A DNA stretch of 47,126 bases from Catenulisporales bacterium (GCA_019510485.1 JAEKKI010000186.1:1-47126); one strand, 5' to 3'; positions 34,271-43,084 are shown, numbered from the stretch's first letter. Translations and numbers: made by a program. Notes: generated by a model from the sequence alone, not told the origin.

Positions 34271-34726
34271 TCACTGAGGCATGATTCCGGCCGCGACCGT
34301 GGCCCCGAGCTCCCAGCAGGCCTCCAGATCCGCCTTCGACGGCTCCCCCACCACGGTCACCGGCCGGAACACCCGCTCCCAGCCCATACCGCCGGCGATG
34401 GACTCGATGCCGCGCAGGGCCCCGGCGGTGTCGTTGTTGCCGTGGATGTATGCGGCGTAGGGGAGCTTCTTCGTGGCGTCGAGGCAGGGGTAGTAGACCT
34501 GGTCGAAGAAATGCTTCAACGCCCCCGACATATAGCCGATGTTCGCCGGCGTCCCCACGATCACGGCGTCGGCGGCCAGCAGGTCGACAACGGTCGCGGC
34601 CAAGGCCGGGCGGCGCTCCACGGTGACGCCCTCGATCTGCTCGTCGGTGGCGCCGGCGACGACGGCTTCGAACATCGCCTGCAGCGCCGGGGACGGCGTG
34701 TGGTGGACGATCAGCAGGGTGGCCAT
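34271..34726 (-). CDS. Flavodoxin-like NAD(P)H:FMN reductase family protein
   Basis: 151 aa from ATG 34726. Flavodoxin fold: first strand and phosphate loop LLIVHHTPSPALQAM, second loop DAVIVGTPANIGYMSGALKHFFDQVY (about 54-79, the FMN isoalloxazine-binding PxNxGxMS-like segment), then AYIHGNNDTAGALRG. It probably binds FMN and carries out NAD(P)H-dependent reduction or electron transfer. Monocistronic, facing the CHAD gene. A longer start at 34786 would lack any ribosome site. Confidence 0.85.
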   Translation of the reverse strand: MATLLIVHHTPSPALQAMFEAVVAGATDEQIEGVTVERRPALAATVVDLLAADAVIVGTPANIGYMSGALKHFFDQVYYPCLDATKKLPYAAYIHGNNDTAGALRGIESIAGGMGWERVFRPVTVVGEPSKADLEACWELGATVAAGIMPQ

Positions 34727-34803
34727 GAGCGCATCCTGCCATGGTGCGCGGTGCTGTCGGAGCACGTACACACGCCCCGACACCACCGCTTGTCCGCGCT
34801 GTT

Positions 34804-35760
34804 CTACCCCTTCAGACCGTTCATCAGCTTGACGAAGTCCACCGTCTGATCCGCGGGCGGCGCCGTGACCGAGACCGGCGTTCCCCAGTCGCTATAGGTC
34901 AGATCGCCGGAAACCGCCCCGGCGCTGGTGTCCTCGCTGAACTTCACCTCGACCGGCAGATCGCCGCCATCGACCCAGACGTCGTAGCCGGTCTTGGTGA
35001 CGCCGGCCTTCTGCATCGCGGTCCGGGCGTCGTCCAGGTCCTGCTGGGTCATGCCGGTGCCGGCGGCTGACGCCTTGAGCATGTCGTCCAGCGAGACGGT
35101 CCCGGAGTAGTGCAGCGTCTGAACCCCGTTGTGCTGCTCGGTGCCGACCATCTTCAGGTCCGGCGCGGCCAGCAGCGTGTCGAGCTTGGCGGCCGGGTTC
35201 GTGTTCTTCGTCACATCCTTCACGAAGGACATCGACTTCAGCGCCGGGATCTGGTCGAGGTTCGCGAAGTCCAGCTTGACCCAGGTCTTGCCCTGCAGAG
35301 CGGCGGCGATCTGGGGGTTCTTGCCCATCTCCATGTAGGCGACCGAGTCGAGCATCCGCACGCCCATCGTCCCCATCTGGGACAGCCCGGCGGCCACCTG
35401 CGGGTCCGAGCCCGTCCCGGCCTTCATGGACATCGTCGTGTCCATTTTCAAGGCGGCCCCGAACCCGACAGTGCCGTCGAGGGTCTCGGACAAGGTCGGC
35501 ATGGTCAGGGTCAGGTGCACCTTGGCGCTCTGCTTCGAGGAGACGGCCTTGCTGGACACGGCCACGGCCTGCGGCGCGGTCATCTTCGCCAACAGGGTCA
35601 GGCCCTGCGCGCGGGCGTCGCCCCCGGGAGCCGCGGCGGGTTTGCCGATGTCGCCGCTGCTACCGGCGGTGCCAGAGGACGAACAAGCCGTACTCGTGAC
35701 CGCGACCGCCATGAGGACCGCCGCGGCGGCGACTTCGGAAACGACCCGCTTGCGCTGCAT
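34804..35760 (-). CDS. LppX/LprAFG-like lipoprotein
   Basis: 318 aa from ATG 35760 with AAGGGG 9 nt upstream. Lipobox STAC gives C26. The body is built from alternating beta strands and amphipathic segments (SAKVHLTLTMPTLSETLDGTV, TWVKLDFANLDQIP, YDVWVDGGDLPVEVKFSED), matching the half-barrel fold of mycobacterial LppX/LprG, which carry lipids across the envelope, and of related streptomycete lipoproteins. It sits at the outer face of the membrane. Divergent from the kinase gene at 36046, with a 285-bp gap holding both promoters. Confidence 0.8.
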   Translation of the reverse strand: MQRKRVVSEVAAAAVLMAVAVTSTACSSSGTAGSSGDIGKPAAAPGGDARAQGLTLLAKMTAPQAVAVSSKAVSSKQSAKVHLTLTMPTLSETLDGTVGFGAALKMDTTMSMKAGTGSDPQVAAGLSQMGTMGVRMLDSVAYMEMGKNPQIAAALQGKTWVKLDFANLDQIPALKSMSFVKDVTKNTNPAAKLDTLLAAPDLKMVGTEQHNGVQTLHYSGTVSLDDMLKASAAGTGMTQQDLDDARTAMQKAGVTKTGYDVWVDGGDLPVEVKFSEDTSAGAVSGDLTYSDWGTPVSVTAPPADQTVDFVKLMNGLKG

Positions 35761-36045
35761 GGATACCCACCCCTTGGTACCGAGACTGACCGTGTGGGCA
35801 TCGTAACGCGAGTGCCCGGGGACCGGTCCCGTTTTGTTCGATGCGGGCATTCCGGTGTGGAACCGGTCATCGGTGGTATCCGGGGTGCGGGAGGCGCCGG
35901 ATGCGCTCGATCGGGTGGATCGTCGGGCGCGTCGCGGGTATTAGCGCCTCTCCGCGCTTCAGTCCGCTGCGATGCTGTGGATCTACAAGTCACGTCAACA
36001 CCGGTTCCAGAATAATTACAGCGCCCGATCGGGGAGGTCCGCGAG

Positions 36046-37611
36046 GTGCAACCGCTCCAGGCACCAGATCCGCGCACCGTTGGCCCCTACGTCCTGATCG
36101 CCCGGCTCGGCTCCGGGGGGATGGGGCACGTGTTCCTGGGACGTACGCGCGGGGGCCGCACCGTCGCGGTCAAGGCGGTCAAGCCGGAGCTGGCCGACGA
36201 TCCGGAGTTCCGGCGGCGGTTCCGCCAGGAGGTGGCCGCCGCGCGGCTGGTCTCCGGGCGGTACACCGCGGCGGTGGTGGACGCCGATCCGGAGGCGGCG
36301 ATGCCGTGGCTGGCGACCGCGTACGTGTCCGGGCAGACGCTGCGCGCGGCGGTGGCCGAGGGCTGGCGGCTGCCGGAGTCCTCGCTGCTGGTGCTGGCCG
36401 GCGGGCTGGCGCGGGCGCTGGCGGAGATCCACGCCGCGGGGGTGGTGCACCGGGATATGAAGCCCTCGAACGTGATACTGGCGGTGGACGGCCCGCGGGT
36501 GATCGACTTCGGCATCTCCCGGGTGAGCGCCGCGACCGACTTCACCCACACCGAGTTCGGCACCGTCGTGGGCTCCCCCGGCTTCATGTCCCCGGAGCAG
36601 GCCCGCGGCCACGCCCTCACCGGCGCCACCGACGTGTTCTCCCTCGGCACGGTCCTGGCCTACGCCGCCACCGGCCACAACCCCTTCGGCACCGGGCCGG
36701 ACCACGCGCTGCTGTACCGCATCGGACACGAGGAACCGGATCTGGCCGGGGTGCCGGAGCCGCTGGTGCCGCTGATCCGGTCGTGCCTGGCCAAGGACCC
36801 GGCGCAGCGGCCGACGACCGCGCAGATCGTGCAGCAGACGGCGCGGGCTCCGGACGGGCCGTGGCTGCCGGCGGAGCTGACGGCGGCCATAGCGCAGAGT
36901 GCGGCCGAGATCCTGGATTACGAGGGGCTCGCGGTCTTTCCGAAGGCTGATACCGAGAACGGTGCTCGCACGAGGGCTGACGCTGCGGATCCGGTTCCCG
37001 GCGCCGGCGCGGCCGCTGCGATGGCGGCGGGCGAACCGCCGATCGTCGCGACGCAGGCGCTGCCTCCGGTGCCGGATCGGGCGACCGAGCGCGTCGGGGT
37101 CGGAGAGCCGCCGCCCGAGGGACACCGCAGAGGCGGTGCGGGCTTGGTCGTGGGAGCGCTGGCGACCGCAGTCATCGCGGCTTTGGCGACCGCCCTGGTC
37201 CTGGCGCTGCACAGCGGCGGCCACCAACAGAACACGCCGCCCGCCGCGTCGGTCCCGGCGGCCACCAGCGGTAGTTCGACGCCGCTGACCCGCTCGGTGC
37301 ACACGACCTCGCCCCGGACGTCCGGCAGCTCAGCGCCGAATCCGACGCCGACGCCGACCGCGACCAGCAATTCCGTCACCGCGCCGAGCACGTCGGCCTC
37401 GACTCACAGCGCCTCGGCGTCATCGTCGCACTCGACCACATCTTCCTCCAGCGCCCCCACCACGAGTTCGCTGTCCTCGACGACGCCGAGCAGCACTCCG
37501 AGCTCATCGGCGCCGTCGACGTCGAGTTCGCCGCCGCCCCACAGCTCGGCGCCGTCAAGCTCGACATCGGCGAGTTCGAACCACACGACGAGTCATCGTC
37601 ATCGGGGCTGA
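36046..37611 (+). CDS. Serine/threonine protein kinase with membrane anchor and Ser/Thr-rich exterior tail
   Basis: 521 aa from GTG 36046 with GGGAGG 9 nt upstream. The Hanks kinase domain (about 13-275) is complete: LGSGGMGHVFLG loop, VAVKAVK lysine, HRDMKPSN catalytic loop (H135-N142), DFGIS, SPGFMSPEQARG activation segment. Then a juxtamembrane linker, one helix (about 366-389) and an extracellular Ser/Thr/Pro tail (about 395-521) without PASTA repeats. It phosphorylates cytoplasmic targets in response to an unknown surface cue. It is alone in its transcription unit. The tail is low complexity and probably cell-wall spanning. Confidence 0.95.
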   Translation: MQPLQAPDPRTVGPYVLIARLGSGGMGHVFLGRTRGGRTVAVKAVKPELADDPEFRRRFRQEVAAARLVSGRYTAAVVDADPEAAMPWLATAYVSGQTLRAAVAEGWRLPESSLLVLAGGLARALAEIHAAGVVHRDMKPSNVILAVDGPRVIDFGISRVSAATDFTHTEFGTVVGSPGFMSPEQARGHALTGATDVFSLGTVLAYAATGHNPFGTGPDHALLYRIGHEEPDLAGVPEPLVPLIRSCLAKDPAQRPTTAQIVQQTARAPDGPWLPAELTAAIAQSAAEILDYEGLAVFPKADTENGARTRADAADPVPGAGAAAAMAAGEPPIVATQALPPVPDRATERVGVGEPPPEGHRRGGAGLVVGALATAVIAALATALVLALHSGGHQQNTPPAASVPAATSGSSTPLTRSVHTTSPRTSGSSAPNPTPTPTATSNSVTAPSTSASTHSASASSSHSTTSSSSAPTTSSLSSTTPSSTPSSSAPSTSSSPPPHSSAPSSSTSASSNHTTSHRHRG

Positions 37612-37998
37612 ACGTGTCGGCGCGTGCGCCCCGCCGCGCGCCCCCGAATTAACCCCGGGCTCAGGCAGCTGACCAGCCTGCTCGCCCCGCATCCCCGATC
37701 GCGGACCACGACGCCCGCTGAAAGGCCTGCGCGCCGCCCCGCGCCGCCCCCACACTTGACGGCAGCGAACCCGGGCCCGCACCCGCCTGCGGTCTCGGGT
37801 TCGCTTCGCCGTGGATCACGTCGTGGATCACGTCGTGGATCACGTCGTGGATCACGTCACATGCGGTCGCGGCCCGCGGCGGCTCCCCGTCTGGCGCCGC
37901 ACTATGCGCCAGTCCTGTGGCCGCCGCGGGACTCGCGCCGCCGTCTGTGACCGTTACTCGTACTCGTACTCGTCTTGCGTGCTCTGCGTCGCCCAGGG
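37612..37998. other. Convergent intergenic region with tandem repeats
   Basis: 387 bp between convergent genes. It holds the 12-bp repeat array at 37811-37858 and, near 37950-37975, a short ACTCGT repeat. No gene is supported. Confidence 0.65.
37811..37858. repeat. Four perfect tandem copies of a 12-bp unit
   Basis: GTGGATCACGTC is repeated four times without a mismatch and followed by ACATG. The unit is partly self-complementary (GTGGATCAC versus GTGATCCAC). It could be a variable-number repeat or a multi-site protein target in the 3' regions of both flanking genes. Confidence 0.9.
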
Positions 37999-38616
37999 CT
38001 AGCCGATCTTGGTCAGGTCCACCGGCGGGAGGTCCTTGACCTCGTCGCGGGTCAGATCGACCTGGACGCCGAAGGTGGCGTCGACCACGTTGCGGATCGG
38101 CACCGCCACCTCCTTGCGGGTCCACAGGTGGCCCTCGGTGAGCAGGATCGCCGTCACGTGGTTGTCGGGGGCGGCCACCAGGCCCTTGACGCGGCCGATG
38201 TCGCCGTCGGCGGCGTGGACCCGCTCGCCGGCCTTCAGCTGGACCTCGCCGGCCGGGACCCGGTCGTAGGTGACGGTCTCGGTCTTGGGGCGAGCGCCGT
38301 AACCGCCGAGCGCGCCGCTGTTGGTCGGCATCGAACCGGTGGCCGGAGCCTGGATGATCTCGGTGGCCTCGGCCGGCTCCAGCCGGTCGAACTCGGCGGT
38401 GCCGCAGATCAGCCGGATGCCGTCGGCGTCGGAGGTGTCGACCAGGCTGATCGGTACCAGGCGTGCGGAGTGCACGTCCTTGCCGATCACCAAGTGGGTC
38501 AGCGCCCGGCTGGTCGGGTCCATGATGAGCCGGTGCAGATGACCGCAGTCGCCGTCGGTGCACGCCGTGCTCACGCCGATCTCGTAGGGACTCTCCCTTT
38601 CCTCAGTGATGCTCAT
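37999..38616 (-). CDS. PRC-barrel domain protein
   Basis: 205 aa from ATG 38616. Two PRC-barrel-like segments: about 8-75 (VSTACTDGDCGHLHRLIMDP to LVPISLV) and about 130-205 (GERVHAADGDIGRVKGLVAA to VAVPIRNV and KDLPPVDL). PRC barrels occur in ribosome-maturation factor RimM, photosynthetic reaction centres and many small stress proteins of actinobacteria. The latter are the closest match in length and layout. Soluble, no catalytic motif. It is near small membrane proteins and a sigma-factor cluster, so a stress role is plausible but unproven. Confidence 0.85.
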   Translation of the reverse strand: MSITEERESPYEIGVSTACTDGDCGHLHRLIMDPTSRALTHLVIGKDVHSARLVPISLVDTSDADGIRLICGTAEFDRLEPAEATEIIQAPATGSMPTNSGALGGYGARPKTETVTYDRVPAGEVQLKAGERVHAADGDIGRVKGLVAAPDNHVTAILLTEGHLWTRKEVAVPIRNVVDATFGVQVDLTRDEVKDLPPVDLTKIG

Positions 38617-38761
38617 GCGCAGCCTCCTCACTGCCTGCGCGGCCGGGCTTGCGCCGCGCCGTGTGCCCGCTACCCGCACTCACGATTTGAAACCGTTCGC
38701 GCGGATATCGGAGTAGGAGGATCGGCAGGGAACAGCGGCAGACCAGCGGAAGGAGCAGCCC

Positions 38762-38956
38762 ATGTTCGGATTCGCCTCCGTCGTGCTGTTCGTGATCGCG
38801 TTCATCGTCAACGGATCCGAGACCAAGCCGAGCAACGCCTGGGTCACCCCGACCAGCCTGATGCTCGCCGGGCTGGCCTGTCTGGCCGTGCATCTGCTCG
38901 GCTACCAGGCGAGCTGGCGCCCGGGGTGGTCCCGGCGCCGATGGGGGCGCCGCTGA
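38762..38956 (+). CDS. Small two-helix membrane protein
   Basis: 64 aa. AAGGAG lies 7 nt before ATG 38762. Two hydrophobic segments (about 2-16 and 33-48) flank a short polar loop with SETKPSNAWVTP, and the tail is Arg/Trp-rich. It looks like one of the small integral membrane proteins common in streptomycetes. No function known. Confidence 0.7.
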   Translation: MFGFASVVLFVIAFIVNGSETKPSNAWVTPTSLMLAGLACLAVHLLGYQASWRPGWSRRRWGRR

Positions 38957-39043
38957 GACACGGAAGCGACGCCGAAGCGACACCGAAGCGACGCGGGAAC
39001 CGACGGCGCGGCTGCCGGGTACGGCGGCGGCAGCCGCGCCGGC

Positions 39044-39493
39044 TCAGTGCGCGGCCTCCCGGTCCGACCACGCCTTGATCGCGAGCAGCCGCTGCCGCAG
39101 GGTCTCGGTGTCCTCCACCTCGCCGTTCGGCCCCTCCGGCAGTCCGTCGACGGCCACACCGTGCGCCGTGAAGAACCCGGAGGCGGTGCTGCGCGCGAGT
39201 TCCACGGCCACCCGGGGATCGCTCACGAAGGTGCTCTCCACGTGGTTCCAGACGCCGTTCAGGTAGGCGCGGTCCCGGTCGGTGAACCGCGGCGGGGGCG
39301 GTGAGGCGGCGATCCCGCCGGCGCCGGCCGCCGGATGGTCCGGGGCCCGGCCGCTGTCGATGAACCGGCCCACTCGCGTCGACAGTCCGCCGAACGCGCC
39401 GGTGGCCGACGTCCGCCAGCCCGGCGGGCCGAAGACCCAGGCCGCGGCCAGGGCGGCGAGGATGACCAGGATGACTATCAGGGTGATCAGCAC
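39044..39493 (-). CDS. Membrane-anchored protein, function unknown
   Basis: 149 aa from GTG 39493, chosen because GGGGAG lies 9 nt upstream. One N-terminal helix (about 2-21, LITLIVILVILAALAAAWVF), a Gly/Pro linker, and a helical domain with RDRAYLNGVWNHVESTFVSDP and VEDTETLRQRLLAIKAW. The domain pattern recurs in actinobacterial secreted proteins of unknown role. It is divergent from the Glu-receiver gene and possibly co-regulated with it. Confidence 0.7.
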   Translation of the reverse strand: MLITLIVILVILAALAAAWVFGPPGWRTSATGAFGGLSTRVGRFIDSGRAPDHPAAGAGGIAASPPPPRFTDRDRAYLNGVWNHVESTFVSDPRVAVELARSTASGFFTAHGVAVDGLPEGPNGEVEDTETLRQRLLAIKAWSDREAAH

Positions 39494-39671
39494 GGCGTCA
39501 CGCTCCCCAACACGACTTCCCGCACGCCCCGGCATCCGGACTCCATCGGAGCCTTGACCGGGCATGTGCACCGGAACCAATGGCTAGCGGGTACCCGCTC
39601 CCGCACATGCCATTCGGTGTCCGATCCGAATCAGTGTTCTCAAACGGGCGCGCTCGACGGAGGATGGTGGG

Positions 39672-40151
39672 ATGGCCGACCACTCCGACAGCCGGTGCGA
39701 TACGACCTCCGGCGCCCCCCGCGGTCGGTCCGACGGCCCGGCGGGCGCCACGAAGCCGAAGCAGCCGGCGCAGCCCGCGTTCGAGGGCCAGCGGGTCCTC
39801 ATCGTGGACGACGACGCCCGCGGCGTCTACGCGCTCAGCAGCGCCCTGGCGGTCAGGGGCCTGAGCGTGGTCTACGCGGCGACCGGCCTGGACGGGATCG
39901 AGGCCGTGCGGCGTGATCCGACGATCCGAGCGGTGCTGCTGGAGGTGGCGCTGCCGGGCCTGGACGGCTACGCCACCGCCGCGCGGATCCGCGAGCTGGA
40001 GCGCGGCGGCGACACCCCGATCGTCGCGGTGACGTTCGAGGCCTCGGCCGCCGACCGCGCCAAGTGCCTGGCCGCCGGGATGGACGTGCACGTGCCGAAG
40101 CCGGTGGACGTCGGTCACCTGCTGCGGGTGCTGCGGACGCTGATTCCGTGA
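39672..40151 (+). CDS. Stand-alone receiver protein with Glu in place of the phospho-acceptor Asp
   Basis: 159 aa, GGAGG upstream of ATG 39672. After a disordered head (1-38) comes a receiver domain: acidic cluster VDDDAR (D46-D48), switch Thr in VAVTFEA, Lys in VPKPV (K143). The strand that should end in the phospho-accepting Asp reads LLEVALPGLDG, with E91 (GAG, 39942-39944). Glu cannot be phosphorylated in the usual way and often mimics the active state, so this may be a constitutive or phosphate-independent adaptor. No output domain. It converges with the sigma factor gene, 7 bp between stops, and neighbours the partner-switching set. Confidence 0.85.
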   Translation: MADHSDSRCDTTSGAPRGRSDGPAGATKPKQPAQPAFEGQRVLIVDDDARGVYALSSALAVRGLSVVYAATGLDGIEAVRRDPTIRAVLLEVALPGLDGYATAARIRELERGGDTPIVAVTFEASAADRAKCLAAGMDVHVPKPVDVGHLLRVLRTLIP

Positions 40152-40158
40152 GCACCGG

Positions 40159-41193
40159 TCAGACCCGGCGGCCTGCGACGGGGTTCGCGTCGCCGTCGTC
40201 GGTTCCGTTGCTCCTGGCGCTGCCGCCGGGGCCGTCCTCGTCGTCGTGGAGCACCGCGTCCCGCAGCGTGCCGAGGATCCGGGTGAGATACCGCGACACC
40301 TGCATCTGCGACACGCCGAGCTCGGCACCGATCTGGCTCTGCGTCATACCGCGGAAGAAGCGCATCAGCAGGATGCGTTTGTCCCGCTCCGGCAGCGCGG
40401 CCAGCAGCGGTTTGAGCGCCTCGCGGTCGACCACCCACTGGTAGGCGTCGTCGTCCTCGCCGAGGGTCTCGCCCAGGCTCGCGCCCTGTTCGTCGCCGGG
40501 GACCAGCGGACGCTCCAGGGAGGTGGCGCTGTAGGCGGCCGAGGCGTCGAAGGCCTCGACGATCTCCTCCGGCAGCGCGCCGAGGTGCTCGGCCAGTTCG
40601 GCGATCGTCGGCGAGCGGCCCAGCCGCCGCTCCAGCTGCTCGGCCGGGGCGCCGTGCAGGGCCAGGCTCAGCTCCTGCATGCGGCGCGGGACGTGCACGT
40701 CCCAGGTGGCGTCGCGGAAGTAGCGCTTGATCTCGCCGGTGACCATCGGTGTCAGGTAGCCCAGGAAGGCGGTGCCGCGCGCCGGGTCGAAGTTGTCGAC
40801 CGCCTTGATCAGCGCCAGGTACGCGACCTGCTCCAGGTCCTCGGCGTTGTCGGCCGGCACGCTGAAGCGCGAGGCGACGTAGCGCGCGTAGTTCATGTGC
40901 TCGGCGATGAGCTCGTCGCGGATCACGCGGTGCCGGTCGCTGCCCGGCTTGCAGGCGGCGAGTTCCTCGAACCGGCGGTGGATCGCGGCCCGGTGCTGGG
41001 CACGGTCGCGGGGGGCGCCGCCGGAGCGCGGGGTGGGCAGGCGGGGGCTGGAGAGCTCGGGGTGCCGGTCCAGGGGACGGTCGTCGCGATCGGGGAGGGT
41101 GGTGCGGCCTCCGGTCTCGGGGCGGGAGCGCGATGCGCGCGGGGACGGCTCGGGACGCGGCGGCTCGGCGGTCGTCGGGTCGAGAGGTGACAT
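40159..41193 (-). CDS. SigB/SigF/SigG-family RNA polymerase sigma factor
   Basis: 344 aa from ATG 41193 (AGGA 8 nt upstream). A charged N-terminal extension (about 1-75), then region 2 (ELIAEHMNYARYVASRF; DLEQVAYLALIKAVDNFDP; EIKRYFRD), region 3 (VHVPRRMQELSLAL) and region 4 (LPERDKRILLMRFFRGMTQSQIGAELGVSQMQVSRYL). No region 1, as in stress/development sigma factors of the SigF type. An alternative GTG at 41421 overlaps the anti-sigma stop (GTGA) in frame and would add 76 residues with translational coupling. The partners are the RsbW-like protein upstream and the STAS protein nearby. General stress or differentiation control is likely. Confidence 0.93.
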   Translation of the reverse strand: MSPLDPTTAEPPRPEPSPRASRSRPETGGRTTLPDRDDRPLDRHPELSSPRLPTPRSGGAPRDRAQHRAAIHRRFEELAACKPGSDRHRVIRDELIAEHMNYARYVASRFSVPADNAEDLEQVAYLALIKAVDNFDPARGTAFLGYLTPMVTGEIKRYFRDATWDVHVPRRMQELSLALHGAPAEQLERRLGRSPTIAELAEHLGALPEEIVEAFDASAAYSATSLERPLVPGDEQGASLGETLGEDDDAYQWVVDREALKPLLAALPERDKRILLMRFFRGMTQSQIGAELGVSQMQVSRYLTRILGTLRDAVLHDDEDGPGGSARSNGTDDGDANPVAGRRV

Positions 41194-41417
41194 CTGTGCG
41201 TCCTGGCCTGCGTAGGGTACGCGCGGGAGCTGCTCGGGTATCTCGGTCCCGTCCTCGAACCGCTCGTCGCGGTGTGTGCCGTGGTCGTTGTGGCCGGCGG
41301 TCTCGGCATAGTCGGCGGCCCGCCGCAGCGTGGGTTCGCGCGCGCCGGCATGCCGGCCCCGGCTGCCCACGGCGTCGCCGGACCCCGGCCCGACCTCGGA
41401 CCCGCTCACGCCCCGGC

Positions 41418-42176
41418 TCACCGCGCCCCCGCCCGGCCGGCGCCGTCGAGTCCCGCTGCCCGCTTCACGATGTCCACCCGCACCCGGCCGTCTTCCTCGG
41501 CCCAGCGCAGGCCGTCCACCAAGGCCGCCAGCAGCGACCATCCGAACCCGCCGACCTGCGGTTTGGAGCCGGGCCTGGCCTCGGCGGCGACGGTCACGGC
41601 CACGGCGTCGGCACCCAGCCGGAACACGCACTCCAGCTCCTCGCCGGTGGCGTCGACCTCGTCCGGCAGCAGCAGCAGGCCGCAGGCCTCGTCCACCGCG
41701 AGCCGCCAGTCCTGCATCTCGGCCATCGAGAACCCGGCCCGGGCGCCGAGATGCCCGGCGGCGGAGCGCACCAACACCACATAGTCGCGATCAGCCGGAA
41801 TCCGCAGGGTCACCGGCACCGATCCATCGCCGAAATCGGCCACGCCCACTTCACCAACCTCACCGACGCTCACGTCACCGATACCGGCCGTCTCCTCAAG
41901 TCCTATCCCGCCGACGCCGATCGCCTCGCCGACGCCGGACGCGGCCGGGCCGACGCCGGTAGCGCCGCCGACGGACTCATCGACGCCGATCACCATGCCG
42001 ACGCCACCCGGTCCGGCGACGGAGGCCGCCGCCGTACCGATACCCATCACCATGCCATCGCGAGTAGCGTCGCCCACCATTCGACCACCCTTCGCGGTGA
42101 ATCCGTCACCACCCGTGCCGACCGCATCGCGCGAACCGCCCGCACCGCCGCCGTCGTTCACACGCTTGCGCTCCAT
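41418..42176 (-). CDS. RsbW-like anti-sigma factor with a Gly/Val-rich N-terminal extension
   Basis: 252 aa from ATG 42176, whose start overlaps the preceding ATPase gene by 19 nt. The C-terminal half (about 118-245) is a HATPase_c_2 domain: VTLRIPADRDYVVLVRSAAG, WRLAVDEACGLLLL (the N-box, with Asn replaced as in actinobacterial SigF anti-sigma factors) and FGWSLLAALVDGLRW. The N-terminal 115 residues are a Gly/Val/Ala low-complexity stretch (IGVGGIG, VGEVGEVG), unlike normal RsbW. The true start may be further in. It would bind and block the sigma factor coded next, and release it when the antagonist binds. Confidence 0.8.
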   Translation of the reverse strand: MERKRVNDGGGAGGSRDAVGTGGDGFTAKGGRMVGDATRDGMVMGIGTAAASVAGPGGVGMVIGVDESVGGATGVGPAASGVGEAIGVGGIGLEETAGIGDVSVGEVGEVGVADFGDGSVPVTLRIPADRDYVVLVRSAAGHLGARAGFSMAEMQDWRLAVDEACGLLLLPDEVDATGEELECVFRLGADAVAVTVAAEARPGSKPQVGGFGWSLLAALVDGLRWAEEDGRVRVDIVKRAAGLDGAGRAGAR

Positions 42177-42610
42177 AGCTCCAGACTCCCTCTCCACAGC
42201 GCCCACTGTGCCCCGGCCGCGACCGCGACACGCGGCCACAGCCGGCACCAGACCGCCTTGCCGCCGTCGTCGGCGACCGCCACGCCCCAGGCTTCCGCTA
42301 ATCGGGCCACGATCGCCAGTCCCCGGCCGCCGAAATCGCGGTCGGCCGCCGGGATCAGGTGCGGCAGGCCCGGGCCGCGGTCGTGGACGCTGACGGTCAG
42401 GCGGCCGTCGCGCAGCTCCAGGGCCACCCGGACCTCGGTGCCGGCGTGCCGGACCGCGTTGGTCACCAGTTCGCTGATCACCAGGGCCGCGTCGGCGGCC
42501 ACTTCGGCGGCCCGCCAGCGGCGGCAGGTGTCCTCCACGAAGCGGCGGGCCCGGCCGGGCGCCGCGGGCCCGGGGGCCAGAAGCATATGGGCCAGGCGGC
42601 GTGGACTCAT
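42158..42610 (-). CDS. Small ATP-binding (HATPase_c_2) regulator
   Basis: 150 aa. A compact histidine-kinase-like ATPase with a complete ATP site: N-box ISELVTNAVRHAG (about 45), G1 HDRGPGLP (about 79), G2 FGGRGLAIV (about 93). No His-phosphotransfer domain, so it is of the RsbW/SpoIIAB-like serine-kinase type common in actinobacteria. It leads the operon ATPase - anti-sigma - sigma and overlaps the next gene. It may phosphorylate the STAS protein encoded divergently at 42695 or an unlinked antagonist. Confidence 0.88.
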   Translation of the reverse strand: MSPRRLAHMLLAPGPAAPGRARRFVEDTCRRWRAAEVAADAALVISELVTNAVRHAGTEVRVALELRDGRLTVSVHDRGPGLPHLIPAADRDFGGRGLAIVARLAEAWGVAVADDGGKAVWCRLWPRVAVAAGAQWALWRGSLELWSASV

Positions 42611-42694
42611 CGCGCCTGATTCCCAGCAGTAACAGGACCCGATATCGTCGGTAGCGATCGGGGATCACGCGGGCTGGGTGTGACAGGAGGCGCC

Positions 42695-43084
42695 ATGGCG
42701 GTCGAGGGGTTCTCGGTCGAGGTCGACGGCGACCCGAATCGGGTCGGCGCGGGCCTCGGGCCCGGGAATGGGGGTGGGGGCACGGGCGGGACCGTGGTGA
42801 CGGTGTCCGGCGACGTGGACCTGGCCGCCGCCGACGCGCTGTGGACGGTGCTGGACGAGCAGGTGCGGCCGGGCGCGGCCGTGGTGGTCGACTGCTCCAA
42901 GGTGGCGTTCCTGGACTCCATGGGCCTGCGCGCGCTGATCCGCGCCCAGCAGAAGGCCGACGCCTCCGGGGCGCGGCTCACCCTCGCCTCGCCGTCGGAG
43001 GCGGTGCGACGGGTGCTCCAACTCGCCGGCGTGGCCGACCTGTTCGTCCTCGACTTCAGCGGGAGCGGCAGCAGCGGAGGCTGA
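42695..43084 (+). CDS. STAS-domain anti-sigma factor antagonist
   Basis: 129 aa from ATG 42695, AGGAGG 5 nt upstream. STAS fold: VVTVSGDVDLAAADALW, then VVVDCSKVAFLDSMGLRALI, with S75 of the D-S-x-G-L loop as the residue phosphorylated by partner ATPases. When unphosphorylated it would bind an RsbW-type anti-sigma factor and free the sigma factor. Divergent from the ATPase/anti-sigma/sigma operon with 84 bp between, which makes a complete partner-switching set. A glycine-rich insert (about 22-36) lies before the first strand. Confidence 0.92.
   Translation: MAVEGFSVEVDGDPNRVGAGLGPGNGGGGTGGTVVTVSGDVDLAAADALWTVLDEQVRPGAAVVVDCSKVAFLDSMGLRALIRAQQKADASGARLTLASPSEAVRRVLQLAGVADLFVLDFSGSGSSGG

Noticed and set aside
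37811..37858. CRISPR array
   Set aside because: Repeats are contiguous 12-mers without spacers and there are no cas genes.
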